DNA of 64,000 nt from Sphingomonas gellani (GTDB lineage Bacteria > Pseudomonadota > Alphaproteobacteria > Sphingomonadales > Sphingomonadaceae). This document shows positions 24,903 through 33,062 of this stretch, piece after piece; the first letter of the stretch is position 1, and every line of letters starts with the position of its first letter. Made by a program: the position numbers and the translations under genes. The notes under the pieces are model-generated. The model worked only from the letters and a program-made list of their open reading frames with translations, was not told the origin of the DNA and searched no databases. Location of the stretch: contig NZ_FOCF01000010.1 of the NCBI RefSeq assembly GCF_900110035.1, positions 1 to 64,000 of the forward strand, written 5' to 3'.

Positions 24903-25645
24903 TCGTTCAGGCCTGCCTCAACGGCGCGCGTCCCGCCGACTTCCATCCCGATCTGCCGCTGACAGCGGCTGCCATGGCCCGTCAGGGGGCCGCCTGCATC
25001 GCCGCAGGAGCTGCCGAGCTCCACATCCATCCACGTAATGCCGACGGCAGCGAGAGCCTTGAGGCTGTCGACGAGACGATGCTCTTCGTTCGCCAAGCCT
25101 GCCCAGGGATACCGGTCGGTGTCTCGACAGGAGAGTGGATCGAGGGCGACGCCCCGAGGACGCTACGACGTATCGAGGCTTGGCGGGACCTACCCGACTA
25201 TGCCTCGGTGAACCTCTCAGAGCAGGGTGCCGCGGACGTAATGGCAGCGCTGCACCGGATCGGGGTTGGCATCGAAGCCGGTCTGTCCAGCACAGATGAC
25301 GCGGAGCGGTTTGTCGCGGTTCCTGGCTTCAGCCAGTGTCTCCGCGTCCTGATCGAGGTGGAAGAGCAGGAGATGGAACGTGCTCGCCACATCGTCGATG
25401 ATGTTGCCTCGGTTCTTGTGAGAGCCGGTTGCAGCCTGCCGATACTATTACACGGCTTCGACGCGACCGTCTGGCCCTTGATCGATCTGGCAGATCAACG
25501 AGGATGGTCTACCCGGGTAGGTTTCGAAGATGGTAAGTTGCTCCCAGACGGCAAAGTGGCGACGAGCAATGCAATGCTGGTCGGCGAGGCTGTTCGCAAT
25601 ATGCGACAGCCGAAAATCGCAATGGCGGGGGCGATAACATGCTGA
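24899..25645 (+). CDS. DUF849 / BKACE-family beta-keto acid cleavage enzyme
   Basis: A 248-residue TIM-barrel protein of the beta-keto acid cleavage family, whose members condense a beta-keto acid with acetyl-CoA to give acetoacetate and a new CoA ester. The metal-binding signature appears as AAELHIHPRNADGSES (His-x-His), followed by GVSTGEWIEG, YASVNLSEQG and LLHGFDATVWPL. It is shorter than typical members (about 270-310), mostly by a compact N-terminus. ATG overlaps the preceding stop and the next gene starts seven bases before its own stop. Substrate not predictable from sequence. Confidence 0.8.
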   Translation: MIVQACLNGARPADFHPDLPLTAAAMARQGAACIAAGAAELHIHPRNADGSESLEAVDETMLFVRQACPGIPVGVSTGEWIEGDAPRTLRRIEAWRDLPDYASVNLSEQGAADVMAALHRIGVGIEAGLSSTDDAERFVAVPGFSQCLRVLIEVEEQEMERARHIVDDVASVLVRAGCSLPILLHGFDATVWPLIDLADQRGWSTRVGFEDGKLLPDGKVATSNAMLVGEAVRNMRQPKIAMAGAITC

Positions 25646-26622
25646 ACCGCTGCCTAGTCGCTATTGCGATGACTGCCATGGGTACACCAGCAGCTGCTCA
25701 GACTACGGCGGTAAAGCGCGAAGTCGTTGAGAAAGCTGCCACCCTCATAGAAGCGCGCTATGTCAATCCGAAGGCAGGTCAACGCATCGCCGACACTCTG
25801 CGGCGACAGGCTGCCACCCTGCTTGCAGGTGCGACCCCTGACGCATTCGCGAGAAGCCTCACAGCCCATCTCCGAAACCTTTCGAACGATGCGCATTTCG
25901 CGTTGGAATACGACCCGACTGCCAACGCCGCCGCCGAAGGAGACGTGGTAGACCCCGCCGAGTTGGATCGTTGGTACGGTGCGCGCGTCAATCATGGCTT
26001 CGAGCAGGTAGCGAGGCTCGAAAACGGGATCGGCTATCTCGATCTTCGTGTCTTCGCTCCTACCTCGATGGCAGCCGACCTAGCCTCCGCGGCGATGAGT
26101 CTATTGGCACAGTCGCCCGCTTTGATCATCGATCTTAGGAACAATGGCGGCGGCATGGACGACATGACGCGCCTGCTCGCCGCCTATCTTCTCGATGAGC
26201 GTCGTGAGATGAGCGCCAGCTACGATCGTCCCAGCAACCTTATGGAGCGTCATTTCACCCCATCTGAGGTGCCGGGCCGACGTTTCGGCGGCAAAAAACC
26301 CGTGTACATTCTGGTGTCGCACCGAACTTTTTCAGCAGCAGAAGCCTTTGCCTATGATCTTCAGGCAATGAAGCGAGCCGTCATTATCGGCGAGCAGACG
26401 GGCGGAGGTGCTCACCCCTTCGCTTACCGTCCCGTAGGCCATGGTTTCATCCTCTCGCTTCCCGAAGGGCGGTCGATCAATCCCGTCACTGGGCGTGATT
26501 GGGAAGGCGTCGGTGTAACCCCGGACATTCCAGCACCTGTCGACGCCGCGCTGAAACGAGCGATACTGGAAGCGCGCAACGCGGCCTTGATCCCGTATAT
26601 AAGATCCAGGGAGGGCCGTTAG
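25639..26622 (+). CDS. S41-family peptidase, exported
   Basis: A 327-residue protein with a signal peptide (LVAIAMTAMGTPAAAQ). A helical N-terminal cap (EKAATLIEARYVNPKAGQRIADTL) leads to the S41 core: IGYLDLRVFAPTS, ALIIDLRNNGGGMDDMTRLLAAYL, VYILVSHRTFSAAEAFAYDLQAMKRAVIIGEQTGGGAHPF. The Ser in TFSAAE is the nucleophile. There is no PDZ domain, so it resembles the IRBP/tricorn-like S41 branch rather than Ctp. It is the last gene of the overlapping operon and overlaps the previous gene by seven bases. An exported peptidase at the end of a run of cytoplasmic enzymes is unusual. Confidence 0.82.
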   Translation: MLNRCLVAIAMTAMGTPAAAQTTAVKREVVEKAATLIEARYVNPKAGQRIADTLRRQAATLLAGATPDAFARSLTAHLRNLSNDAHFALEYDPTANAAAEGDVVDPAELDRWYGARVNHGFEQVARLENGIGYLDLRVFAPTSMAADLASAAMSLLAQSPALIIDLRNNGGGMDDMTRLLAAYLLDERREMSASYDRPSNLMERHFTPSEVPGRRFGGKKPVYILVSHRTFSAAEAFAYDLQAMKRAVIIGEQTGGGAHPFAYRPVGHGFILSLPEGRSINPVTGRDWEGVGVTPDIPAPVDAALKRAILEARNAALIPYIRSREGR

Positions 26623-26726
26623 GCCCGTTGCTACAGACTTCCGAAGCAAAGATCTGGCTCGCCTGCGGGTTGAAGCCTGCATCGGCTGCACCTCAGCCTC
26701 GACGACCCATGTGTGGACGGCCCTCC

Positions 26727-26960
26727 GTTGGCAAGCTTGAACAGTTGCCTAGCATTGCTGGTTGGTGCGGCCATGTGTCCGACCTGTTGGTGCGGCACAT
26801 AGCGCCGCTGGCCGTAATGCCATTCGCGCGTCTCGGGTCCCGATCAGTTGCACGCACTAGAAGTGCTTGGGTCATTGTGGGTTTTCCCGATCCGGCGGTT
26901 CAACCGGCTTGTTGCATTAGCTCCTGATCGCCCTTTCCAACCTCGTCAGGCGCGGTCGCC
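26727..26960 (-). ncRNA. Candidate guide (bridge/seek) RNA region of the IS1111-group element
   Basis: This is the noncoding 3' end of the element. It shares three blocks with the second element: CCTGTTGGTGCGGC (26783-26796), GCTGGCCGTAATG (26807-26819) and GGGTCCCGAT (26835-26844), at nearly the same spacing, while the rest differs. Conserved blocks with variable stretches between fit an RNA scaffold with guide loops. IS1111-type elements are known to carry such an RNA in this position. Ends of the RNA are not defined. Confidence 0.5.
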
Positions 26961-26972
26961 CGCGCTGTGTTC

Positions 26973-27995
26973 TTATGCGACCTGCGGCTCGCGGTAGCGT
27001 TCGCCGCTGGCCATCATCGCCCAGATCATACGGGCGTTCTTGTTGGCGAGCGCAACCGCAGCAACCTTGGTCTTGCGCCGCGCGAGCAGTTGCACGAGCC
27101 ACGGCCGCTTGGCGCCGTTGCGTTCGGCATGGCGCACCACCGCCATCGCGCCGACGATCAGCATCTGGCGCAGGTACTGGTGCCCGGCCTTGGTGATGCC
27201 GCCGAGCCGCTCCTTGCCGCCGCTGGAGTTCTGCCGCGGCACCAGCCCGATCCACGCGGCCAGATTACGCCCTGAGCGGAAGATAGTCGGATCAGGCACG
27301 GTCGCGACAATGGCGCTGGCGAGCAGCGGACCGACTCCGGGTATTTCCATCAGCCGGCGGCCAAGCTCGGTCTCACGCGCGCTTGCCAGGATGCGGCGGT
27401 CGTTCTCGAGGATCTGCTCCTTCACGATGCGCAGCTGAGCCGCTAGCATCTCCAGGCAGAACCGCGCGTCGGCCGGCACGCGCCCGTCAGTAGGATCGGC
27501 GATCACGTCTAGGAGCTGCTCGATGCCGTTCCTGCCGATTGGCGCCGCGATCCCGAACTCGGCCAGGTGCGCCCGCATCGCGTTCGACAGCTGCGTGCGC
27601 TGACGGTTGAGGATCAGGCGGACACGATGGAGCATCATCGCACTCTGCTGCTCGGGCGACTTGATCCCGACGAAGCGCATCGTCGGCCGGGTCACCGCCT
27701 CGCAGATCGCCTCAGCATCCGCCGCATCGTTCTTGCCCCGCTTGACGTAAGGCTTCACGTACTGCGCCGGCATCAACTTCACGTCGTGTCCGAGCGCCAC
27801 CAGCGCGCGGGCCCAGTAGTGCGAGGTCGCGCATGCCTCGATCCCGATCAGGCACCGCGGCAGCTTGGCGAAGAACTTCAGCATGCGCCCACGGGTCAGG
27901 CGCTGGCGCACCACCGCCACACCATCGGCGTCGACACCGTGCACCTGGAACACGTTCTTCGCGAGATCGAGACCTATCGTCGTGACGTTCCCCAT
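26973..27995 (-). CDS. IS110-family (IS1111 group) DEDD transposase
   Basis: A 340-residue recombinase. The N-terminal RuvC-like DEDD domain shows TIGLDLAKNVFQVHGVD (first Asp), LIGIEACATSHYW (Glu), and KRGKNDAADAEAICEAVTRP (Asp pair). The C-terminal domain has IPGVGPLLASAIVATVPDP and GRNLAAWIGLVPRQNSSGGKERLGGITKAGHQYLRQML, which includes the conserved catalytic Ser. The start MGNVTTIG at 27995 fits the family; the frame continues upstream through the inverted repeat. Just upstream, TCCGCAGGA/TCCTGCGGA (28017-28036) forms a tight hairpin that may damp read-through into the gene. It appears intact. Confidence 0.92.
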   Translation of the reverse strand: MGNVTTIGLDLAKNVFQVHGVDADGVAVVRQRLTRGRMLKFFAKLPRCLIGIEACATSHYWARALVALGHDVKLMPAQYVKPYVKRGKNDAADAEAICEAVTRPTMRFVGIKSPEQQSAMMLHRVRLILNRQRTQLSNAMRAHLAEFGIAAPIGRNGIEQLLDVIADPTDGRVPADARFCLEMLAAQLRIVKEQILENDRRILASARETELGRRLMEIPGVGPLLASAIVATVPDPTIFRSGRNLAAWIGLVPRQNSSGGKERLGGITKAGHQYLRQMLIVGAMAVVRHAERNGAKRPWLVQLLARRKTKVAAVALANKNARMIWAMMASGERYREPQVA

Positions 27996-28056
27996 CGTGG
28001 CTCTCCCTTCCGGCTCTCCGCAGGACATCCTGCGGAAGGGATGGAGAGCCGTCCAC

Positions 28057-28365
28057 CGCATCAGTTGCGGTCATTCATGGTCTATTTTCACGTCCCCAAC
28101 TTCTGCCATCTGTTCATGCTGGAAGCAGAGCAAGCCCGAGACACGGCCCAACCCTAGCGCGCCTTTTCCGGAAATGATCGAGAAGTCAGACAGCGGCCAG
28201 ATTGTTGGCCTCACGCCATACTATCGAGATATCCGGTTACGGCTCTGCCGACGCGCAGGCCGAGAAGCCCCTGATCCTGCTCTCCCCGCTCGGGCAGACA
28301 TACACTGGCTGGCCGTCTCGCTTACCAGCTGGCACACTTGATTAGCCGCACCGTCGAACGACATT
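28057..28365. other. Gap with a possible alpha/beta-hydrolase fragment
   Basis: About 310 bases between the insertion sequence and the GH27 gene. On the plus strand around 28200-28340 one frame reads EISGYGSADAQAEKPLILL then SPLGQTYTGW, resembling the start of an alpha/beta hydrolase, and then stops. It is too short to be a gene and may be a remnant. Nothing else recognised. Confidence 0.25.
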
Positions 28366-29877
28366 CTATTGATCTCTAACTCGCAGTAGGACCACACCAT
28401 GCGGTACGACCGTGATCGGGTCGGTTGTGCGTGTGACAGCCGCCTCGCCCCAAAGATCATACGCGGTGGCAATGGATGAAAGTCCCGCATCTTCCGGATG
28501 CACCACCGCGGTGATCGGCTGGGTGCCACGATTGAACATGGCGAGTGCCACCTCCCCGCCGACCAGATCCTTGCGCCAGATTGCCAGGTCGCCATCCTCG
28601 CGGATCACGCGGCCCTGCAACCCGCGATGATCCTGGTCGATCGCGATCACCGCCCGGTTCTGCAGCAGCGCTTTGGCGCCCGGCGAGGTAAGGCGCACGT
28701 CGTGTCCCATGATGAGCGGCGCTGCCTGCATCGCCCATAAGGTGATGTGGGTCCGGTACTCGTCATCGGACATCCCGCCATTGCCGATCTCCAGCATGTC
28801 GGGGTCGTTCCACCCGCCCGGACCGGCATGCGGGAACTTGGGATTACGAACGAAGCCGATATCGGCCATGGTCTTGTAGTCGTCCGTGATGTCGCCGGTC
28901 GTGCGCCACAGGTGGCCGCCGACCGAGCGCCCCCAGCTCGCGACGTCGAAGCGGCCGTACTGGCACAGCGAGTAGATGATCTGCCGCCCCGTCGCCCGGA
29001 GTGCGGCGCCCATTTCGTAATAGGTGCGCTTCACCGTGTCGGCAGTGTCGTAGAACCACTCGCCCGAGCAAAGGTCGTATTTCAGATAGTCCACGCCCCA
29101 TTCGGCGAAGGTCCGGGCATCCTGCTGCACATGGCCATAGCTACCCTCATACCCCGCGCAGGTGCGCGGGCCGGGCGAGGAATAGATGCCGAGCTTCAGC
29201 CCCTTGGCATGGACGTAGTCGGCCAGCGCCTTCATGTCGGGGAATTTGGCATTGGGATGCAGCACGCCGGCCGCGTCGCGCGTCCCCTGCCAGCCGTCGT
29301 CGATGTTGACGTACGTGTAGCCCGCATCGCGCAGCCCCGTCGCGACCATTGCGTCGGCGATAGCGCGGATCGTCCGGTCGTCGATCCGCTCGGCGAACTT
29401 GTTCCAACTCGACCAGCCCATCGGCGGCGTCCGGGCAAGATTGTCGGGCGGCAGCGTGCCGAGCGGCGGCAGCTCGGGCGCGAAGACGAAAGCGCGCCTC
29501 TCACCCTCCTCCAACGAGCCGCGACGTCCCGCCTGAACGACATGGCTGTACCAGATGCCGCCTGTCAGGGTCACCCGATCGGCCGCGAACCGCGCAGTCC
29601 AGCGCCGGGTCGGGCGCTCTTTGTCATTGAGGTTGCGCAGGTCGAAGCTGAGCGTGTTGCCGCGCAGAACGGCATTCTGCATCCGCATCGGCCCGTACCA
29701 TTTCGTCGTGACGGTGCCGCGCACGGTCCCGCCGTCGGTGGCGACCTGCATCATCGTCACGCCGGGAAAGCTGGGCTTGGCGGTGAACAGCCACACACCG
29801 GCGGCACGGGTCGCCGCAGAGGCGGGCACCGACAGCATCGACGCGAGCAGGCAAAGGCCGGCGAGCAGCATTCGCAT
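28366..29877 (-). CDS. GH27 alpha-galactosidase, exported
   Basis: A 503-residue enzyme with a signal peptide ending near residue 21. After an N-terminal beta-rich domain of about 130 residues comes the GH27 barrel: RTPPMGWSSWNKF, YTYVNIDDGWQGTRD, KLGIYSSPGPRTCAGY, DYLKYDLC (nucleophile Asp268), LWRTTGDI (acid/base Asp329) and GGWNDPDMLEIG, ending with a C-terminal beta-sandwich. GH27 removes terminal alpha-galactose. In this locus a likely substrate is the single alpha-galactose on serine in extensin, but galactomannan or arabinogalactan sugars are possible. It is 23 bases behind the permease gene and is the last gene of the operon that starts at 33977. Confidence 0.9.
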   Translation of the reverse strand: MRMLLAGLCLLASMLSVPASAATRAAGVWLFTAKPSFPGVTMMQVATDGGTVRGTVTTKWYGPMRMQNAVLRGNTLSFDLRNLNDKERPTRRWTARFAADRVTLTGGIWYSHVVQAGRRGSLEEGERRAFVFAPELPPLGTLPPDNLARTPPMGWSSWNKFAERIDDRTIRAIADAMVATGLRDAGYTYVNIDDGWQGTRDAAGVLHPNAKFPDMKALADYVHAKGLKLGIYSSPGPRTCAGYEGSYGHVQQDARTFAEWGVDYLKYDLCSGEWFYDTADTVKRTYYEMGAALRATGRQIIYSLCQYGRFDVASWGRSVGGHLWRTTGDITDDYKTMADIGFVRNPKFPHAGPGGWNDPDMLEIGNGGMSDDEYRTHITLWAMQAAPLIMGHDVRLTSPGAKALLQNRAVIAIDQDHRGLQGRVIREDGDLAIWRKDLVGGEVALAMFNRGTQPITAVVHPEDAGLSSIATAYDLWGEAAVTRTTDPITVVPHGVVLLRVRDQ

Positions 29878-29900
29878 AAGATCAGCCTCCAGTCAGATGG

Positions 29901-31316
29901 TCACGCTGTGGCGGGACGGCGCTCCAGCTCGCTCTTGCGGCGGCCGTACGCGAAATAGATCGCCAATCCGATCGCGTTCCAGATCAGGAAGCGGGCGATC
30001 GTCGCCGACGGCAGGCTGAACATCAGGTACAGGCAGCCGAGGATCGCGAGCGTTCCGACCAGGAACGGCGCGGGGCAGCGGAACAGCCGTTCGGCCGTAG
30101 GCGCCTGCCGCCGCAGCACCATCAGGCATGCCCCGACCGAAATGAACGCCAGCAGCGTCCCTGCATTGGCGAGCTCCGCGATTTCGTCCAGCCGGAACAA
30201 TCCGGCGACGACCGCGATCGACACGCCGGTCAGCACGGTGATGAGCGTCGGAGCGCCCGTCCGCGGGCTTACCGTCGCGAGCCGGCGCGGCAACAGCCCG
30301 TCGCGCGCCATGACGAAGAAGATGCGGCTTTGCCCATACATCATGACCAGGATCACCGACGGCAGCGCGACTACCGCGGCGAGTGCGATCAGGTGCCCCG
30401 CCATGGGCTGCCCGACCGAACGCAGCACCAGCGCCAGCGGCTCGGGCGAGTTCGCGAGCGCGGTGAAGGGCAACGCGCCGACCGCCGCGACCGCGACGGC
30501 CATGTAGATCACCGTGCACACCAGCATCGATCCGACGATGCCGATGGTCAGGTCCCGCCCGGGCTGCTTCGCCTCCTCAGCAGAGGTCGCCACCGCATCG
30601 AAGCCATAGAAGGCGAAGAACACGATCGCGGCAGCAGCCATGACCCCCCGCTTCTCGCCGCCCATCTCGCTGGACCCGAAGCCATAGGGCATGAACGGCT
30701 GGAGGTGGGCGAAGTCGAACGCCGGCAGGGCGAAGGTGACGAAGATCGCGAGCGCCACCAGTTTGACGACGACCAGCACGATGTTCAGCGTCGCGCTCTC
30801 CCGCGTTCCTGCGACCAGGATGCCCATCACGGCAAGCGCGACCAGCACTGCGGGCAGGTTGACGACCCCGCCGCCATGCGGCCCGCTGAGCAGCGCTGCG
30901 GGCAGGTGAACGCCGGCGGACTGGATCCAGCCGACCAGATAGCCGGACCAGCCGACCGCCACCGTCGAGCATGCCAGCGAGTATTCGAGGATGAGGCTCC
31001 ACCCCACAACCCAGGCGATACCCTCGCCCAGCGCAGCGTAGCTGAAGGTGTAAGCGCTGCCCGCCGCCGGGATCATCGTCGCCAGCTCCGCATATGCCAG
31101 CGCCGCACACGCACACACCGCGCCCGCAATGGCAAAGGCCAGGATCACCGCCGGCCCGGCCCGCTCTGCCCCGACTCCGGTCAGCGTATAGATGCCGGTT
31201 CCGACGATCGCGCCGACACCGAGCGCGATCAGATGAGGCCAGGACAGGGTCTTGGCCAGCGCGCGGTCCGCATCGTGGCGGGTGACGGCTTCGAGTGACT
31301 TGCGCCGGCCGAACAT
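29901..31316 (-). CDS. APC-family amino-acid permease
   Basis: A 471-residue, 12-helix amino acid-polyamine-organocation transporter. The start of helix 1 reads GVGAIVGTGIYTLTGVGA, the substrate-binding glycine-rich turn; helix 2-3 has AALAYAELATMIPAAGSAYTFSYAALGE, and further along FFAFYGFDAVATSAEEAKQPGRDLTIGIVGS. It resembles cationic or neutral amino-acid permeases. It follows the GntR gene by 27 bases, and that gene follows hydroxyproline epimerase. Inner-membrane uptake of hydroxyproline or proline is the likely job; the substrate is inferred from position only. Confidence 0.85.
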   Translation of the reverse strand: MFGRRKSLEAVTRHDADRALAKTLSWPHLIALGVGAIVGTGIYTLTGVGAERAGPAVILAFAIAGAVCACAALAYAELATMIPAAGSAYTFSYAALGEGIAWVVGWSLILEYSLACSTVAVGWSGYLVGWIQSAGVHLPAALLSGPHGGGVVNLPAVLVALAVMGILVAGTRESATLNIVLVVVKLVALAIFVTFALPAFDFAHLQPFMPYGFGSSEMGGEKRGVMAAAAIVFFAFYGFDAVATSAEEAKQPGRDLTIGIVGSMLVCTVIYMAVAVAAVGALPFTALANSPEPLALVLRSVGQPMAGHLIALAAVVALPSVILVMMYGQSRIFFVMARDGLLPRRLATVSPRTGAPTLITVLTGVSIAVVAGLFRLDEIAELANAGTLLAFISVGACLMVLRRQAPTAERLFRCPAPFLVGTLAILGCLYLMFSLPSATIARFLIWNAIGLAIYFAYGRRKSELERRPATA

Positions 31317-31343
31317 CTTATCTTCCTTTCATTTTTCGGTCGC

Positions 31344-31991
31344 TCAGCCGACGCCGAACTGTTCCCTCAGATCGTCCAGCGTCGCGACGATATGCCGGTG
31401 AAGCAGCGCCTGGAGTGCCGGCCCATCCCGATCCAGAAAGGCGTCGAGCAGCTGGAGATGCTCCTGATGCGCCCGCGTCCCGCGCCCGGCCGGTTGCAAG
31501 TGCGCCACGACGTAGCGCTCGGCGAGCACCGACAGGCGCTCCACCAGTTGCGTCGTCAACAGCCTCCCCCCCGGACGAACCAAGGCAACATGGAAGTCGC
31601 GGTTGCGCACCGCCACCTCCGGCAGGTTCGTCCCCGCCGCACTGTCCAGCTTCTCGAATGCATCGCGAGCGATGGCGCGCGCCTTTTCGTCGGCAACCCT
31701 GGCGGCGTGCGCCGCAGCCTGGGGCTCGATCGCCAGCCGCAAGGCGTAGATCTCGTCCGCCTGATCGGCCGACATGGGTCGTACCACATAGCCCCGATTG
31801 GCCTGGCTGGTCAGCAGCCCTTCCTGCTCCAGCCGCGCCAGCGCTTCGCGAAGGGGGATCTTGCTCACGCCCAACTCGTTGGCGAGCGCGTCTTGGCGGA
31901 TGGGCGCGCGCTCGGGCAACTGGCCGCTGACGATCTGCTCGCGGACGACTTCGAAGACACGTTCGGACAGCGTGCGGACAACGATGCTCAC
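31344..31991 (-). CDS. GntR/FCD-type regulator, probable master of the hydroxyproline-glycoprotein locus
   Basis: A 215-residue FadR-like GntR protein from a GTG at 31989-31991; GGAG precedes the start at moderate distance. The winged helix reads RVFEVVREQIVSGQLPERAPIRQDALANELGVSKIPLREALARLEQEGL; the FCD ligand domain follows (DEIYALRLAIEPQAAAHAA; NRDFHVALVRP; LVERLSVLAERYV; HQEHLQLLDAF), with the Asp/His residues that usually hold a metal. The gene sits inside the operon with epimerase, deaminase, permease and GH27. Four CGTATA-containing sites in front of this and three other transcription units are its probable targets. Hydroxyproline or a breakdown product would be a sensible inducer. Confidence 0.87.
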   Translation of the reverse strand: MSIVVRTLSERVFEVVREQIVSGQLPERAPIRQDALANELGVSKIPLREALARLEQEGLLTSQANRGYVVRPMSADQADEIYALRLAIEPQAAAHAARVADEKARAIARDAFEKLDSAAGTNLPEVAVRNRDFHVALVRPGGRLLTTQLVERLSVLAERYVVAHLQPAGRGTRAHQEHLQLLDAFLDRDGPALQALLHRHIVATLDDLREQFGVG

Positions 31992-32050
31992 CGGTCTTTT
32001 CTCCAACCTGTCAGGATCGGGCCCGGATGGGAGAAGCGGAGAAGCCGACC

Positions 32051-33049
32051 TCACCTGACCTGGAAACCTTCCCAGAAGCGGTCGGCGTCATCAATCCATA
32101 TCGTGTTGAAACCGGTCGCGATCGCCGATCCCTCGATCGAGGGAATGATCGCCGGCAGATCGCCGAGCGAGGTCGTCGCCTCGACACGCCCGGTGAAGCG
32201 GCTGCCGATATAGCTTTCGTGGACAAAACGGTCGCCGGGCGACAGCCGCCCCTGCGCCGCCAAGTGCGCCAGCCGGGCGGACGTACCTGTCCCGCAAGGG
32301 GAACGATCGATCGCCTTGTCGCCATAGAAGACCGCGTTGCGCCCGTCCGCGCCGTCACCTTTGGGTGCGTCGGCCCACAATACGTGGCTGACGCCGCGGA
32401 TCGTCGGGTCGAGCGGGTGTACCGGCTCGAACACCTCGCGCACGGCGGTACGGACGCGGCCGCTGAGCTCCACCAGGCGGGCGGCGCCGAGATCGTCCAG
32501 ACCGCGGTAATCTCCCTGCGGTTCGATGATGGCGTAGTAATTGCCGCCATAGGCGACGTCGACCGACAGGGTACCGATCCCCTCAATGTCGACAACAATC
32601 CCTGCCGCGGCCACATAGGAAGGAACGTTGGTGATCCGCACAGCGGTCACCTTGTCGCCCTTCTGCTCGTAGCGGATCTCGATCACGCCGGCAGGGACCT
32701 CGACCCTCAGCAGTCCGGGCTCGGCGGGCTGGATCAGGCCATGCTCCAGCCCAAAGGTCACGATGCCGATCGTGCCATGGCCGCACATCGGCAGGCAACC
32801 GCTGGTCTCGATGAACAGGATGCCGATATCGGTGTCCTTCCGCGTCGGCGGATACAGGAAACCGCCCGACATCATATCGTGCCCGCGCGGCTCGAAGCAG
32901 AGACCCGTTCGAATCCAGTCGAACCGGGCCAGGAAATCCTGGCGCCGCTCGGACATGGACGCGCCCTTCAGCAGCGGCGCGGCCCCTGCCACCAGCCGGA
33001 CTGGATTGCCGGCGGTATGGCCGTCGATGCAGAAGAAGGTGCGACGCAT
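32051..33049 (-). CDS. 4-Hydroxyproline 2-epimerase (proline racemase superfamily)
   Basis: A 332-residue proline-racemase-fold enzyme. Both active-site cysteines are present: Cys89 in PMCGHGTIG and Cys252 in DRSPCGTGTSA, so it should be a true epimerase or racemase and not a trans-3-hydroxyproline dehydratase, in which the first Cys is replaced. It should convert trans-4-hydroxy-L-proline to cis-4-hydroxy-D-proline. The start at 33049 (MRRTFFCIDGHTAGNP) matches the family. It lies 13 bases after the DHDPS-type gene and is followed by the GntR gene. Proline racemase is the alternative, but the neighbours favour hydroxyproline. Confidence 0.9.
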   Translation of the reverse strand: MRRTFFCIDGHTAGNPVRLVAGAAPLLKGASMSERRQDFLARFDWIRTGLCFEPRGHDMMSGGFLYPPTRKDTDIGILFIETSGCLPMCGHGTIGIVTFGLEHGLIQPAEPGLLRVEVPAGVIEIRYEQKGDKVTAVRITNVPSYVAAAGIVVDIEGIGTLSVDVAYGGNYYAIIEPQGDYRGLDDLGAARLVELSGRVRTAVREVFEPVHPLDPTIRGVSHVLWADAPKGDGADGRNAVFYGDKAIDRSPCGTGTSARLAHLAAQGRLSPGDRFVHESYIGSRFTGRVEATTSLGDLPAIIPSIEGSAIATGFNTIWIDDADRFWEGFQVR

Positions 33050-33062
33050 GGCGAACCTGTTA

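Larger units (their letters stand above)
26713..28056 (-). mobile_element. IS110 family, IS1111-group insertion sequence, complete
   Basis: GTGGACGGCCCTCC (26713-26726) and GGAGAGCCGTCCAC (28043-28056) are inverted repeats matching at 13 of 14 positions, flanking one transposase gene on the minus strand and about 245 bases of noncoding DNA after it. Subterminal inverted repeats are the mark of the IS1111 group. The true tips lie a few bases outside the repeats. Length about 1.35 kb. Confidence 0.85.

Noticed and set aside
26594..26604. CCGTATATAAG near the end of the S41 gene as a fifth GntR site
   Set aside because: It lies inside a coding sequence at its 3' end with no promoter need there, and has only part of the consensus.
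28174..28341. Possible small plus-strand gene after the first IS1111-group element
   Set aside because: The longest reading has no family similarity; only a short hydrolase-like phrase in another frame, so it is noted as a possible remnant only.
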